Of a stretch of DNA of 64,000 bases, positions 23,597 to 35,058 are shown piece by piece; position 1 is the stretch's first letter; every line of letters starts with the position of its first letter. Origin of the DNA: Kingdonia uniflora (Eukaryota > Streptophyta > Magnoliopsida > Ranunculales > Circaeasteraceae); contig JACGCM010002198.1 in the NCBI GenBank assembly GCA_014058105.1, positions 943,001 through 1,007,000 on the forward strand, read 5' to 3'. Below the pieces are notes generated by a model that searched no databases, was not told the DNA's origin, and saw nothing but the letters and a program-made list of their open reading frames with translations. A program made the position numbers and the translations under genes.

Positions 23597-23843
23597 TGTT
23601 AAGAAGTAATAGAATAAGCTACCAGTTCTATATTAAGAGAAATTGTGAGAGAGGAGGATATTTTTATGGATTAAAATTTATTTCTTTGTACGTACTACAA
23701 AGAAGGATAACCCTATAACATAGGTTACCTATCTTACTTATACTCTCCCCATAAACCCTAAAGGCATATGGGCTTGTTAGGAGTCCAGTAGGGCACCGTA
23801 ACCCAGCTGGGCTCCCACTTTGGGCTGGACCCAATTCCTAACA
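23597..23843 (-). mobile_element. 5' LTR of Cop1
   Basis: On the minus strand it starts TGTTAGGAATTGGGTCC at 23843 and ends near CTTCTTAACA at 23597, then runs into CGTTATCAGC, a motif seen at the primer-binding site of many plant copia elements. It shares the AATAGAATAAGCTACCAG and ACTACAAAGAAGGATAACCC blocks with the 3' LTR. Confidence 0.8.
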
Positions 23844-24694
23844 GTATGAACTAAGCACGTACCAAAAACAGATCTCATAAAAGTTTGTACTAACTATAAA
23901 ATGAAAATTAACAACATGCCTTAAAAAATACGATATTAATACAATTTGGGTAAAAATAATTACTACAACATTTAGGAATTTCAAAACTCAACTTATATAT
24001 CTATTTAAAGAGATCATAAGATGATAATAAATTCCTTATGTAATAGTGATAGGTTTTATTAATATTTGCTCACATGTAGTAGGAGAAAAAAATACTTAAT
24101 ATGTGACATTATATGATAATGGCGGCTTTATCCTCACCCCTAGAGATAAATTTTCCGACCATTATAACAACTATGAAATCTAAATAATATAATGATAATG
24201 AAATAAAAATAGACTAAGAACAAAATAAGAGAATTTTATTATGAAAAACACAACTTTCTCCAACAATGCTGCAAAATATTCCAAGTGCTCAATCTTCTTC
24301 AACAATGCCCTCTTCTTACACTCTACTACAATTTCATCAAGTTTGGATGGTTTTTATGAGCTCACCACCTCTCCTTTTATAGATGAAGGAGAGGTTTCTT
24401 ATATTTAATATGAGAATGTAACCTATGCCATGAATGCACCTAAAAATGTAACCTCCAAGAGTTATCCTTTAAAATGTAACCTCCCCATGTGGGACCCATG
24501 TGTTTAACAATTCTACATCCTTCTCCAGCAGTTCATCTTTTGAGCTATACATCCTGGTATTTGCACATATTTGGTGAATGAGATTCATGTGACTTGAAAT
24601 GCAATAATTGGTTTTATAAGTCATGTTTAATAATAAAATCAAGGATAATAAATATTAAGTCATAGGGAAATGTGTTCATTTTATATGCCCATCA

Positions 24695-25052
24695 GTCGTC
24701 TAGTACATCTTGGAGCTCCATCCCTTCTGGAGCTATAACGTTGGTAAGAGATTCTTCCTTAACAACAGTGCACCGAGGAACTGCATACAAGCATTTATAT
24801 CAAACACAGAACAAAAGAAGAATATTCAGTTCGTAATTCATAATATCTACTTACATTCCATAAGCGATCTATGAGTTGAATCCAAGACGTCCTTGTCAGC
24901 TCGCTGTATGCACCCGCCTCTAACCCAAATTAGATTGTCATTCCCTACTTTCCAAAGAGAATCTAGGTAAAAAAATTGAGGTCGGAGATAAATTGAAAAA
25001 AAATAAGTAACCCTAGTGGCGCTAAAATATTGACATTATAATACTTCAGCAC
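24695..25052 (-). pseudogene. Gyp2 aORF2, end of Transposase_28-like domain plus next exon
   Basis: Minus-strand coding resumes directly at the Gyp3 LTR: CQYFSATRVTYFFS, then NLIWVRGGCIQR (about 24905-24940), matching VIWVKGDCLQR of Gyp4 (about 40850). An intron follows at 24854-24781 (GTAAGTAG...TATGCAG), then an exon with VKEESLTNVIAPEGMELQD. The same intron position occurs in Gyp3 (29286-29367) and Gyp4 (40929-41011). The gene is cut at 24694 by sLTR-1. Confidence 0.7.
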
Positions 25053-25615
25053 TGTAATGGCCTAATTTCGTTAGCTCAAAATGGCTTGGAACTAGCTCTT
25101 ACACCAATGTACCTGTGATAAAAACAACGTAAAATAAGAAAATGATACAGGTGATTTAGTGTGGAAAACCTTTGAATAAGTAAAAATCTACAACCTCGAG
25201 TTGATGGTTTTAGTAATAGTAACTTTTAGGTCTTGAGGCTGATATCTTATTATAAGTAATCTCTCAAACTAGAAATACTTGATCTTGTAAATAAGAAATT
25301 TTGTCTTCTTTTTATGGCTTTTTTCCCTCCCTGTCTCTTCTAGAACTTTTCTTTATATAGGTCTCACCCGTAGCTCATTTATAGTGCTGAAGCACATTCT
25401 TCGAACAATAGTAAGTGGCAGCTGGCTGAATAATTGTTGAGTTCGTAGGAGACATGTGCCTTTGACTTTCATATTCTTATGTTGTACTCGATCCACGTTC
25501 TTTATCAGTTTGTGGGCTAGGTGGCAATGACGACTGTTTAATGTCATATGTAAAATACGAAAGCCTGATATGGAGGTAGCTCAAATTAGGTTAGCTCGAG
25601 GGATAGGTCCCTACA
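25053..25615 (-). mobile_element. 3' LTR of Gyp3
   Basis: On the minus strand it starts TGTAGGGACCTATCCC at 25615 and ends AGGCCATTACA at 25053; termini are intact TG...CA. A TATATAAAG promoter box lies near 25350. It is about 110 bp longer than the 5' LTR (34608-35058), which has a deletion in the GGTTGAGGATTTTTG part of R/U5. Confidence 0.85.
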
Positions 25616-25630
25616 ATTACCCCCTCGCAA
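25616..25630 (-). other. Polypurine tract of Gyp3
   Basis: The minus strand reads TTGCGAGGGGGTAAT immediately before the 3' LTR start. Equivalent tracts are at 37104-37118 (Gyp4), 52471-52489 (Gyp2) and 53608-53622 (Gyp5). It primes plus-strand DNA synthesis in LTR elements. Confidence 0.75.
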
Positions 25631-25956
25631 CTGAAGGTACGAGTAGTTTTGGTTGAGAAAGACCTTATGTATTTGTGGTGTTAGAATTTGAAAAGAAATG
25701 AGGTATTTAATGTTGACTTGACTAGTATAAAAATGGGTATTGGTTTTGTACGGAGGGATGTATCTGCATTGAATGACGATAGAAAGTATTGATCTAATGG
25801 ACGTTTGGGGTTCCGAGAGTAGTTCAGTTGTGAATGATAACTGTGTTGGAAACGTACCTGCGCATTAAATTCAAGAGTTATATAAATAGTACCTATACCC
25901 TGGCTTCTGGTAAAGTACGCTGTTGTTGAAAAATCCTTTATAATTTTTGATTAATA

Positions 25957-27625
25957 ATGGTGCAAATCTGTAAAATGGTTTATGAAGAGAGAGTTTTTAC
26001 TGAGATGGAAAGATTCGAGTTGAGATACTTTGGAGATCAATCTTTGGAGTTGCCCACTCCAATTCCCGTTCTATCGACGTATCAAGATATGTCGGAAGAA
26101 GAAGCGGCTGAAGCTAAGGATGATTTTTATTGCATGTGGTGATTTCATTATGTTGTCTTGACAGGTGAGTAACGTTGGAGGAGTGTCCGTATCCTTGCGG
26201 TGGATAAGGTTGAGGAGACAGATGTGGGGACCGGTGTAACAACGAGGCAGTATTGCCTGAATCATACATATGATTAGATTATAAGGTAGGAATCCCTTTC
26301 ATCTCTACAAACTCTTTGTTGGTGAAGATTACGGAGGAGGCGGCGATGGTGGTAGAGTGGGGAGACGGAGATTAGAAATTTTATCCTACATAATTATCGT
26401 TTCTTGGCGCTAAGAAGGCCTTCAGTTTGAAGAGTTGGTTCAAGCACTGACTACTTTGTTTTCGTAGTTTTTATTTGAAGCTCGGCTTCATGTCTAAACT
26501 TTGACCAAACTTGGAGAAAGACGGATGTTCTGTGATTTCTAATGCCCACTTTGCCTCAGAAGATTCTTAAAGTGAAACATCAGTAAAAATTGATTTGATT
26601 ATGAGAATGAAGTGAAGGATTTTATCTTTGGAGTACCTGAAAGACTTGTTATCTATAAAGTACCTAAAAGACTTGTTATCTATAAAGTACCCGAAAGACT
26701 TATTATCTGTAAAGTACATGTAATTAATATTCAAGCTTAATAAAAATATTTATAAAAACTCTGCGGTAATAGGTAGAATTAGCTCGTGCGATTGAAAATG
26801 AGCTATAAGAAATACTGATATGTGTGTTTAGAGGACGAAATGTAACACTCGAGATTGAATTTGGAATTATTTTCTAGAAATTGAGCTATAAAAAATATGT
26901 TTATAAAAATTGAAGGTGTGTAAAATCTGAATTTTGAATTAAATAACTTAGAGTATTCAGGGGGGGGGGGGAATATTGTAGAAGAAATATAATTTGTAGC
27001 AATTAGAAATTCGAGCTCTGTGAGATCTTTTTAGAAATTTTGTATTGGGGGGTAGATAAGTTCGAAATGAGATAGGACAAACCCATAGAGGTTGATATGG
27101 ATAGATAAGTTCAAATAACTTTCTTATCAGGATCTTAGGGTTTCTTGTTATGGAAAAACATAATACATATACTGAATGTGGGTGATTTGAAGTGATCCAG
27201 AAAATTACATAAATATGGAGAAATATAATTTATAGAGGAGGAAGAAAGATAATATGGTGATGACTTGATCTATCAGAGTTCGTTAAGTTATTGAAGGTCG
27301 GCTGCGATAAAGATAGCTGAAGCTCGAGAGAGGATTTTTAGGTTGCTAGATTATGATTCTGACTTGCCAGAGTTCGAATATCAGTTTGAAGGTTTAGATT
27401 AGATGGGTAGGGAACTTGAGTTAGGACGTCGCTTCTACGAGGAGATATTCTGGGAAGTGATTATGGAGCCTTCAGCTTGAAAAGAGGTTGTGAGGCAAAT
27501 TGCTAAAGAAGAGATCGAGTTCGAAGATGTGAGGATTGCTGGAGGCGAACTGATTAGGTGTGGATCCCCAGGATATCAAAGATGTTTTTTGTGTAATTAT
27601 ATGTGTGGGAGTGAATTGTATGAGG
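25957..27625 (+). pseudogene. aORF1 of Gyp3 (antisense gene, unknown family)
   Basis: The first exon-like frame starts at ATG 25957 or 25975 and encodes TEMERFELRYFGDQSLE, then LSTYQDMSEEEA; it stops at 26142. Homologous starts occur at about 37453 (Gyp4) and 52155 (Gyp2, minus). After RFHYVVLT (26142-26165) the reading is broken. A conserved C-terminal block follows at 27390-27620: GRELELGRRFYEEIF, then IAGGELIRCGSPGYQRCFLC with several cysteines. I recognise no named domain. It lies antisense to the element, between the 3' LTR and aORF2, and is broken by stops and probably introns. Confidence 0.6.
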
Positions 27626-28190
27626 TTGAATATCGGTAATGGAAATATAGTTAGAATGATGTGTAAAGCTGTTTCCCTTTTGTTGAAAATGTTATTTGTG
27701 ACTGTTGTGAATAAAAAAATTGAATTTGAAATGGGAGAACTTTCTAAATGATGTCAGCAATTTTATAACTATTAGTAGCAGGTAGCTTTGATTTTTGCCT
27801 CTAGTGTTAGTGCAGGGAAAGTTCGATTGCGTGTATGTGCTGAGTCATCATGAGTGTGGGGAGGTCAGAGGGAGATTTGGGCTGGAGAGATGAGAATATA
27901 TTAAAATATAGGGCAGGGGGCAATGATGAGAAGGTATTTTCACCGAAAAGGTGTAAAATGTCTGACATTATGGAAGGGAAGCCTCGGTTTCAAAATTGAG
28001 GGCGGCTCGTGCGAGGCCCAATAACTGCTAACAGTTAGAGAGATAAATTATAAATAATACTTAAAATTCCTCATTCAAATATTTATCAACTTCTGAAAAA
28101 TAGAAGAATAGTGAGAGTGGAAAGAAAAAAAAAATAGTAGAGATTCACGTGAGAGATTAGACGGGAGTGATCAAAAGGCAAGGCAAGAAA
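27626..28190 (+). promoter_or_regulatory. Antisense promoter of aORF2 in Gyp3
   Basis: The stretch between aORF1 and aORF2 carries TTATAAATAATAC at 28048-28060. Upstream are GCCTCGGTTTCAAAATTGAGGGCGGCTCGTGCGAGGCCC-type sequence (27981-28020) shared with Gyp4 (39510-39555) and with Gyp2 (minus, 36300-36350), and a GTTTTCACC/GGTGT block. Conservation of both the TATA box and this upstream element in three copies supports a real promoter. No transcript evidence is available. Confidence 0.6.
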
Positions 28191-31100
28191 AAGTTATAGA
28201 GACTGAGTCACGATGGTAGTTGTATATAGCATCATTGTGAAGGAAAGATTTGGCGTTGCTTCAGATTCGTTTTTAGACGTTGAAGGTTAGTAAATGATTT
28301 GTGATATTGTTAATTTGTATTTGAATTTTTTTTACTGCTTTCAAATTTAAAAAAAATACTATTTAAACCTATGCAAATCTGTTAAAATGTGTAAAAAAGA
28401 GATATGCTTTAATATATTTATATGTATGATGGATGTGTAAAAAATAATGATAGAATACCTGGACTTATATGTAGGTCGATCGTGAGGAATATCTGTGCAG
28501 AATCATACCTCATCCTTATACTTGTAGTTGAAATGGAGACCTCACCTATTATAGATGCATCGACCTCTTGTCGTTCGGCTGAGTCTGGGAATGTATCTGA
28601 TAGGAAGGATGAAGTAGGCATTGTTTAATTTACAGATTTCCCTGGACAATTGGTATCATACCCTCCGAACTCCAATGTGCGTAGAGAGTTTTGTAAATCC
28701 AAGGCTTTTATAGGGAGAATATGGGGCAATGTTTTAGAACACACTGGTAGGCAGTTTAGAAGTTGTATTCTAAAATCTGGGGAGGAACATTTCTTTCTAT
28801 TACCTGATTTAGAGAAGGAAAAATCCGATAGGGGAGTAGAAAAATTATTCTCCTTGGAGTATTAGGATGGAAATATCCCGGGCGACCTGGTAGAAGGATT
28901 CCTGTGTTACCTGTCTCAGTTGGAGTACGGGTTAAGTTTGCCCCTTAGCAATCTTGTGAAAGAGATAATAAATATTATAGGGGCATGTCCTACCCAGTTG
29001 AACGAGAACATGTGGGAGGCGATCAATGTCTGTGAGAATTTGAATAGGTTGTGGGAGGAGAATAAGGTGAAAAGGAGAATATAACCTAAAGATGTTTTGT
29101 AGTTTTATGGTGTAAAAAATTATTTTGCAAGTGGAGGGGCATACTTCTTTATAAAATCGATTCGACCGCTTTTCTTCCATCTGAACGCAGCAGGTCGAAT
29201 GTGGAATGAAAATATAATTTAGGTGAAAAGTGATTGCCTTCAGAGATGAGATGAAGATCCCATGGAACTTCAACTGTGAAGAAAAGTAACTGTAAAAGTA
29301 TATAATATCGAACTGCTGTTGTTGAATATTGTTCTGTTATTGATAATGTATTATGTTTGGCATACAGGTCCTTAGTCGAAGGTGAAGAAGAAGAAGTCCC
29401 GGTTGGATACTGTTGCTCAAGAAGGGGTTGAGCTCGAGGGAGTATTGAAAGAACTTGGCATTAATAGCAGGTCTGAGAAGGTTCTAAAGTCTCATGCGAC
29501 GAGACTGATGATGGAAGTTGGAGCCAGGAAGAAAAGAGGGGCTGATGGAGAGAGGCGAGTAGCTTTGCCGAAGGCTACTATGCTAGACTTTGCGGATGTT
29601 CCAAAGTCTACTACTTCGAGCAAGCTAGCTCAAAAGTTTTGGAAGAAGAGGAATCTGAAGCGTGGCTCAGCCTTTGGAACCACAGGGAGTGGTGAGGTCG
29701 AGGGAGATGCGAAGAAGAAGAGGGTAGACTCCCCTGCTAGAGTGACTGGGGGGGAAGGTCGTAGAAAATCAACTTGTGGAAGAAGACGAGCTGGGAGTTG
29801 TAGAGGATAGGGCGAGGCTTGTAGCTCCCAAGGGTAATGAGGAGATGAGCAAAGTAGTAAGTTTTGGTGATTTGCATTTTTCTTAATTCTGTATTGTGAT
29901 TCGAGCTGAAAATATGTTTAATTTTTTTTATAGGCTATTCGCCTGATGAAGGGGATCTGCCTCAGGATTGAGGACTAAAAAGCTAAGCTCAAGAATGGGA
30001 ATGTAGAGCTCAAGAATAAGGTGGCTCAATTGAAGTCCAATTTTTTTTTAGAGGGGAAGTGGCTGGATTCTGTCAAGGCTACGCAGGAGGAGCAGATTTG
30101 TGAACTAACAGAAGAACCGTAGAAGAACATGGATGAGGCGGCAGCCCAGCACGATAGACTTGGGCACCAACTCCTCAAGGTGGGGCATACTAAAGCTGAG
30201 GTTACAGCTATTATGGAGGATACCTACGTTGAAGAGCAGGAGGTGAAGGATGACGCGGCTGGAATTATCAGAGGGTTGGATGGTGTCTCTCCCCAAATTG
30301 AGTGAGAGAATCCAGGGGATGACAATGAGAATCTAGGAAATGAAAATGAGAAGGTAGTTTAAAATTGTTGACTTTATGACTGTGTGAATTGTAGTGTTTG
30401 AGAACTGTAAATGTATGGGATATTGTAGGATAAATTAGTGTAGGCTAAGAGATGTTTATAAATCTTGTTTGTAAGAAATTAAGGATATGCACCACAAAAT
30501 AAAAGTATTAGAGAATGAACTTGCTAAGGTGTAAGACACCTCAATGTCTTTGTTGACTTCGTAAGCAGAGCTACAGGTTAGAGAAGTGCAAGAAATATTT
30601 GACTTGTGTGCTGCATTACCTTAGAGCTACAAAGTAAAAATTAGAGTATAGAGATGGACCAAAAACGTTTTAACAGTTTAGAGGCAATAATAATCTAATG
30701 TATCCAGATAATACAAAAATATGGAGAAAGTTATAACATAGAAAATGTGTACCTGGAAATTAGATGTACATGTTATTGTCATTGAACTGGGATCGTACTT
30801 CGGCCTTAAGTCTGGAAGCAGTTTCACAACAGTAGATGTTAAAAAATAAAAATTTGTTAGAAATAAGATTCTTGTATCATGATTGAATGTATTGGTTGAG
30901 TATTCTTGGAATCAAACTTGATGTATTGTATCTGTGATGTAGGTCAAACTAGAGTCAGCTCGCTTGAGTGAACAAGAAACAATTTAATGCAATCAATAGT
31001 TTGCGGTGGAGTTTGATAGGATGAGAGAGGCAAATGAAGATAGGGAGGATCAACATGTCAAGGGACATTTTAAGCTTGTCGAGGTAACACAAACTGTTGA

Positions 31101-32000
31101 TGACCTACACGGAAGGTCGAGGGGAAAGATGTCAAAATTAATAAGGGGCAAAAAGAGCTCGCAGATGTGAAGGAAGAGACAACGAAGCTCAAAATTTTTA
31201 ATAATGCGTTTATGGTGAAGAGTAAGGAGGCGGATATGGCCCGATATTGTATCCAGTCTTTAGAAACGATAGAGAAAGAGTTACAAAGATTTATGGCCAG
31301 TCTGAAGGCCCAAATGATTAGCAAAACGAACGAACAAGAGCAGACTCAAGCTGATTTAGTGGGTTCCAAAAGTGAACTGGGGTGATTGAAAAGAAAAATG
31401 ATTGAGAAAGAGAGCGAGCTAGAAAGTGCTCGAGATGACTTCTCTACCTCAAAAATTGTAGTGCAGCAGTTGAATACAACTTTACCTGATAAAGATATAG
31501 AGTTCTGGCTGGTGCAAAGACGTTATAATAAATTGAATAAGAGGGTGGCCCAATTGAAGGCCAATTTTGCTCTAGCCAATTCGCGTGTCAAGAAGGCTGA
31601 GGCTGTAGAGCACTCGGGGAAGAATAAGGGTGATGTCGGGGTCTCTATCGTTCAAGGGGATGTGGTTAGCCTATCAGCTCGAATTAAAGAGCTGGAGGGA
31701 GATGTAACTCGCACTCAAGCTCACGTATAAAGGGGAAATGTACTCTTAAGGGAGTGCCAAGGTAAGTTGGATACTACTCATATCAAAGAGTAGGAGATAG
31801 AGCAGGTGATTAGGGGTAAGGATCACTTGATAAGGAAAAAGGATGAATTGTTAAAAAAATCTCCTGCTGGGGGAGGTGTAGAAATGGAGCTTCAGGAACT
31901 TCGTTCTCAGGTGGCAGAATTAAGGGCAATAAACCAGGTTGAGTCAGATAAAGCAGATGAGAAGGTTAAAGGACATATCAATCTTATGTCCTGCATGAAA
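28190..32000 (+). pseudogene. aORF2 of Gyp3 (Transposase_28-like plus coiled coil)
   Basis: Exons in order: a short first exon to 28285 (ASDSFLDVEG end), intron 28286-28474, a domain exon from about 28533 (METSPIIDAS) to 29285, intron 29286-29367, then coiled-coil exons to about 32000. The domain exon carries SYPPNSNVRREF, EGFLCYLSQLEYGLSLPLSN (about 28890) and GVKNYFASGGAYFF, as in plant proteins annotated as putative gypsy-type transposon (Transposase_28). The tail has basic patches (KKKKSRLD, 29385) and long K/E/L-rich heptads at 31167-31730. Stops at 28863, 29083, 29099 and elsewhere make it a pseudogene. Function is unknown; DNA or RNA binding with oligomerisation is only a guess. Confidence 0.7.
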
Positions 32001-32009
32001 TTCCTAGAC

Positions 32010-34487
32010 GCCTGGGACTAACCAATTTTGATTGCTTTAGGTCTAAATTGATAGGTCCTAATTCCTTTGAATTAATGGTCTATGCTTAACCTAAATCAAG
32101 TTGATTCAATTATCTAATGTTAAGCAAACATTTAGAAATTTAATGACAATGGCAAAGATTTTTATCCCTGTGGGAAACCTTTCTTAGGAAAAAAGCTTAC
32201 AGGTCACTGTCGAATCACTCGACAGCTAAATAATCTACTATTGAAAAAGAATTACAAGAGTTTAACTACTTACACACTCGATAAGAACATCCCATGGTTA
32301 CCTTTCTTCCAATCAAGTTCTTTGCAATCAATTTCAAGTTCTCGTAACTTCTCGCCCCAATCTCTCGTCAAAGCTTCTAATCTTGAATCCCTTAAGATCT
32401 TCAATCCATGATTAGGGTTTCTTGATCAATGATGATTGATTCAAGATTTAAGTATTTTAATTCTCTTATGAATCTCTCAAGAATAATCTCTCCTTACTCT
32501 ATAAACTCGAAGCCCTAAGAAAGAGTTTTCAAAAAAGTTAAATTATGAAAGTGGAAAAGTTACCTTAAGCAGAAAAGTAGAAAACACGTACTCTGTTAGA
32601 ATTGAAATAAATCTATTTAAATAAATAAAAGGCTGAGCCTTTTTATTCGAATAAAGAAGAAATCTATTCGAATAAATAAGAGTCTGAGGTATTTTATTCG
32701 AATAACAAAAAATCTATTCAAATAGACATGTTCCTAGAAATATTCGAATAGAAAAGGAATTTATTTAAATAAAAGAAATGCAGAGGGAAAATGTTCGAAT
32801 ATCCCTGTTCGAATAAATATCTATTTTCTTAAAAAGACATAGTTAATTCCTTTTCCATAATCTATAAAATATGATGAGCTTGATGTTCTAGAACAACGAG
32901 TTAGAAAATCACTTACCTGTTTAGTGTCAGTCTAGCTGTAGTCGCTCCATATGCACTCGCTAACACCGGATAACCGTGAGATAGTACTGACACCTACTCT
33001 AGACGCTAAATAAAACAAACTTCAAAATGGATGTTTCAATCTCCCCCTTTGGTTCATTTCGTGTCAAAACTAGAACTATAAGAAATAAAAATACAACTCG
33101 ATAGACTGACTCAATCACTGAACATCCATACTCAAAGATCTACTTTCATCTTTTATAGCATATACTCTAGAATCCCTGCATACTAAACAAGATACATCAT
33201 GTAGCCGTTCATTAAAAATAAAGGATCCAGAATAAAGAACATAACTTTCCAGACATACCTGTCAGGATCATCTCCCCCCCTTTTTGGCATAGATGAACAA
33301 AGGGTAACTAGGTAATAAAAGGAGAAATAACCAGTATAACAAACGACCACGGAGTTAGGAAAACACTAAACACCAATATTCTAAAATCAGATACAACTCC
33401 CCCTCAAAATAATGGTAACCCCTTTAAAAGAAAACAAAAGGAAAACATATACGGGGAGTGTCTTTGAAATACGTAAGCATAAGAAGACAACACTTTCCCT
33501 AACACTAGGTATGGTAGAAAGACAATGAATCTAAAATATTTGATAAAAACCAAGACATCACCCATGTGTTATAAAACAATCACTAAATGAATTACTTGGT
33601 GTGTGTGAGTGTATGCATAGTCAAATGGATACCCAGCCTTCAACGTATTACTCACCCGCAGTTAGAATACTATATTGGAAACTTAGGCCTCACTAGGGTG
33701 GCCACTCAAAAATCACTGAGAATTGACTAGCAAACAATCTGTGTGAAATATGAATATGAGTATGTGAATAGAAAAATTTAAATTTCATCAAATAAACGAC
33801 GCACTGTAAATTGAAAGATCTCACAGACAGAAAATTAATTGTCATAGATGGTGTCAAGTTAACTAACATAGAATCCCTATCTCTCATCTCCACTAAACTG
33901 ATTATGCTAATCTAAAAATCAAACAGGTATTGAAAAGGTTTTAATGTAGGCAAGGGAGGGGATATGATGGTTTAGGTATTTTACTGGCATTCTGAGACTA
34001 ATAGTTACACTAACTCCCCGTCTTTCCACAAATTGAGTCCACCTTCTGTCATTCTTTTTTCTTATTAAGTACACATTGAATATAATACTTATTCTCTTTC
34101 ATTTTTTTCTTCTTCTTCATTTTATAGCAAGACTCTGATTGATATACTAGCAAATACATTAGGGATACTTACTCTATTCTCATATTCATCTTTCCCCCAA
34201 AAATATTTTTTCCTTTTATTTTTACTAAAAAGTCTTAGAACAAATGGGTAAACTAGTAAAGTATTTGGGTAGAAAAATGAATGACATATTTTAAGGCACA
34301 AGGAGCTGCAAATGGATAAAATTTGGGTAAGCACAGAAAAAGGCCAAATGGTATAACAATAAAATGCCTATTATCATATGTTCGATCTCACAAAGTATCT
34401 TTTTCGTCTCGAATCAAGTATAAAGATTGTTCTATTAGACTAACTTAAACTTGAAGTTACCATCGACAATTGATTATAAACAAAATA
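32010..34487 (-). mobile_element. Non-coding insert in Gyp3, possibly a copia (Sirevirus-like) 3' end
   Basis: No frame is convincing. On the minus strand AACCAAAGGGGGAGATTG at about 33042-33060 resembles the polypurine tract and LTR junction of Sirevirus copia elements, with a second CAAAAAGGGGGGAGA at about 33270-33285. The downstream kilobase (33041 to about 32010) contains repeated ATTCGAATA words (32640-32820) and a TTTCCCACAGGG-like U5 feature near 32160, and could be its LTR. I found neither a partner LTR nor a target duplication, so this is tentative. Confidence 0.3.
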
Positions 34488-34607
34488 TAATGGCCTAATT
34501 CTGGTTGCTGGTCGTTTAGAAGTGACCGTGATTAGAAATTGATAGCAGAATGGATGTATGCTTTAGGATATCGTGGAAATGTCTTCTTTCCCACGGATGA
34601 CCCCAAT
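34488..34607 (-). other. Gyp3 primer-binding site and truncated leader
   Basis: The 5' LTR is followed by a primer-binding site (about 34589-34606) and a leader that aligns with Gyp4 and Gyp6 leaders to about 34505 (GGTCACTTCTAAACGACCAGC). It then runs into AGAATTAGGCCATTATA (34488-34504), a copy of the LTR 3' end, before unrelated sequence. The join shares GAAT, which suggests microhomology recombination. Confidence 0.55.
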
Positions 34608-35058
34608 TGTAATGGCCTAATTCTGTTAGCTCAAAATGGCTTGGAATTAGCTCTTACACTAATGTATTTATGATAAAAACTAATATAAAATAATAAATGA
34701 CACAGGTGATTTAGCGTGGATAACCTTGTAAATAAGAAGTTTTGTGTTCTTTTTCTGGTTTTTCTCCCTCCCTGTCTCTTCTAGAACTTTTCTTTATATA
34801 GTCTCACCCGCACTTGTTTATCTTGCTGATGCACGTTCTTCAAACAACGAGGTAAGTGGTGGTTAACTGAGTAACTGTTGAGTTCATGGGACATAGGTGT
34901 CTTTAACTTGTTCATGTTCTTATGTTGTGCATGATTCATATTCTTTATCAATTTGTGGGCTAGGTGGCAATGATGACTGTTCAATGTCATGTGTAAAATG
35001 CGTGAGCCTGACATAAAGGTAGCTCGAATTGTGTTTGCTCGAGGGATATGTACCTATA
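34608..35058 (-). mobile_element. 5' LTR of Gyp3
   Basis: On the minus strand it starts TATAGGTACATATCCC at 35058 (TG mutated to TA) and ends AGGCCATTACA at 34608. It is followed by a primer-binding site, and its outer flank is coding sequence of Gyp2 aORF2. It is shorter than the 3' LTR by an internal deletion. A TATATAAAG box lies near 34795. Confidence 0.8.

Larger units (their letters stand above)
16679..23843 (-). mobile_element. Cop1, Ty1/copia retrotransposon
   Basis: LTRs are at 23597-23843 (5') and 16679-16842 (3'), with a primer-binding-like CGTTATCAGC next to the 5' LTR and a G-rich polypurine tract next to the 3' LTR. Target duplication: gcatg (16674-16678) and gtatg (23844-23848). 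The minus strand encodes copia-type RT and RNase H at 17110-18700, so domain order is integrase-RT-RNase H as in Ty1/copia. All frames are broken. It sits inside sLTR-1 and is therefore younger than it. Confidence 0.8.
16382..24694 (-). mobile_element. sLTR-1, solo LTR split by Cop1
   Basis: Two pieces, 23844-24694 and 16382-16678, make about 1148 bp once Cop1 is removed. On the minus strand it starts TGATGGGCATAT at 24694 and ends ATTATCA at 16382. Flanks are gtcgt (24695-24699) and atcgc (16377-16381), which differ by two transitions. The aORF2 sequence on both sides joins at the LQDVLDD / DLGIS region expected from Gyp3 and Gyp4. A minus-strand TATA box (CTATAAAAGGAGAGG) lies at about 24372-24386. 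No coding capacity is seen. Confidence 0.6.
25053..35058 (-). mobile_element. Gyp3, gypsy element lacking gag-pol
   Basis: LTRs are at 34608-35058 (5') and 25053-25615 (3'), with a primer-binding site at 34589-34606 and polypurine tract at 25616-25630. Flanks are agcac (25048-25052) and agcgc (35059-35063), and aORF2 of Gyp2 continues across. Inside, only the antisense genes aORF1 (25957-27625) and aORF2 (28048-32000) and an unrelated 2.4-kb stretch (32036-34487) are found. No gag, protease, RT or integrase is visible, so Gyp3 could only have moved, or been altered after moving, with help or by later deletion. Confidence 0.75.

Noticed and set aside
26958..26972. Run of G bases as a regulatory signal
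   Set aside because: A simple homopolymer in a degraded intron-like stretch; no conservation in Gyp4.
29382..29810. Basic 142-codon ORF as a separate gene
   Set aside because: It is the exon after the conserved intron of Gyp3 aORF2 and aligns with 41012-41421 of Gyp4.
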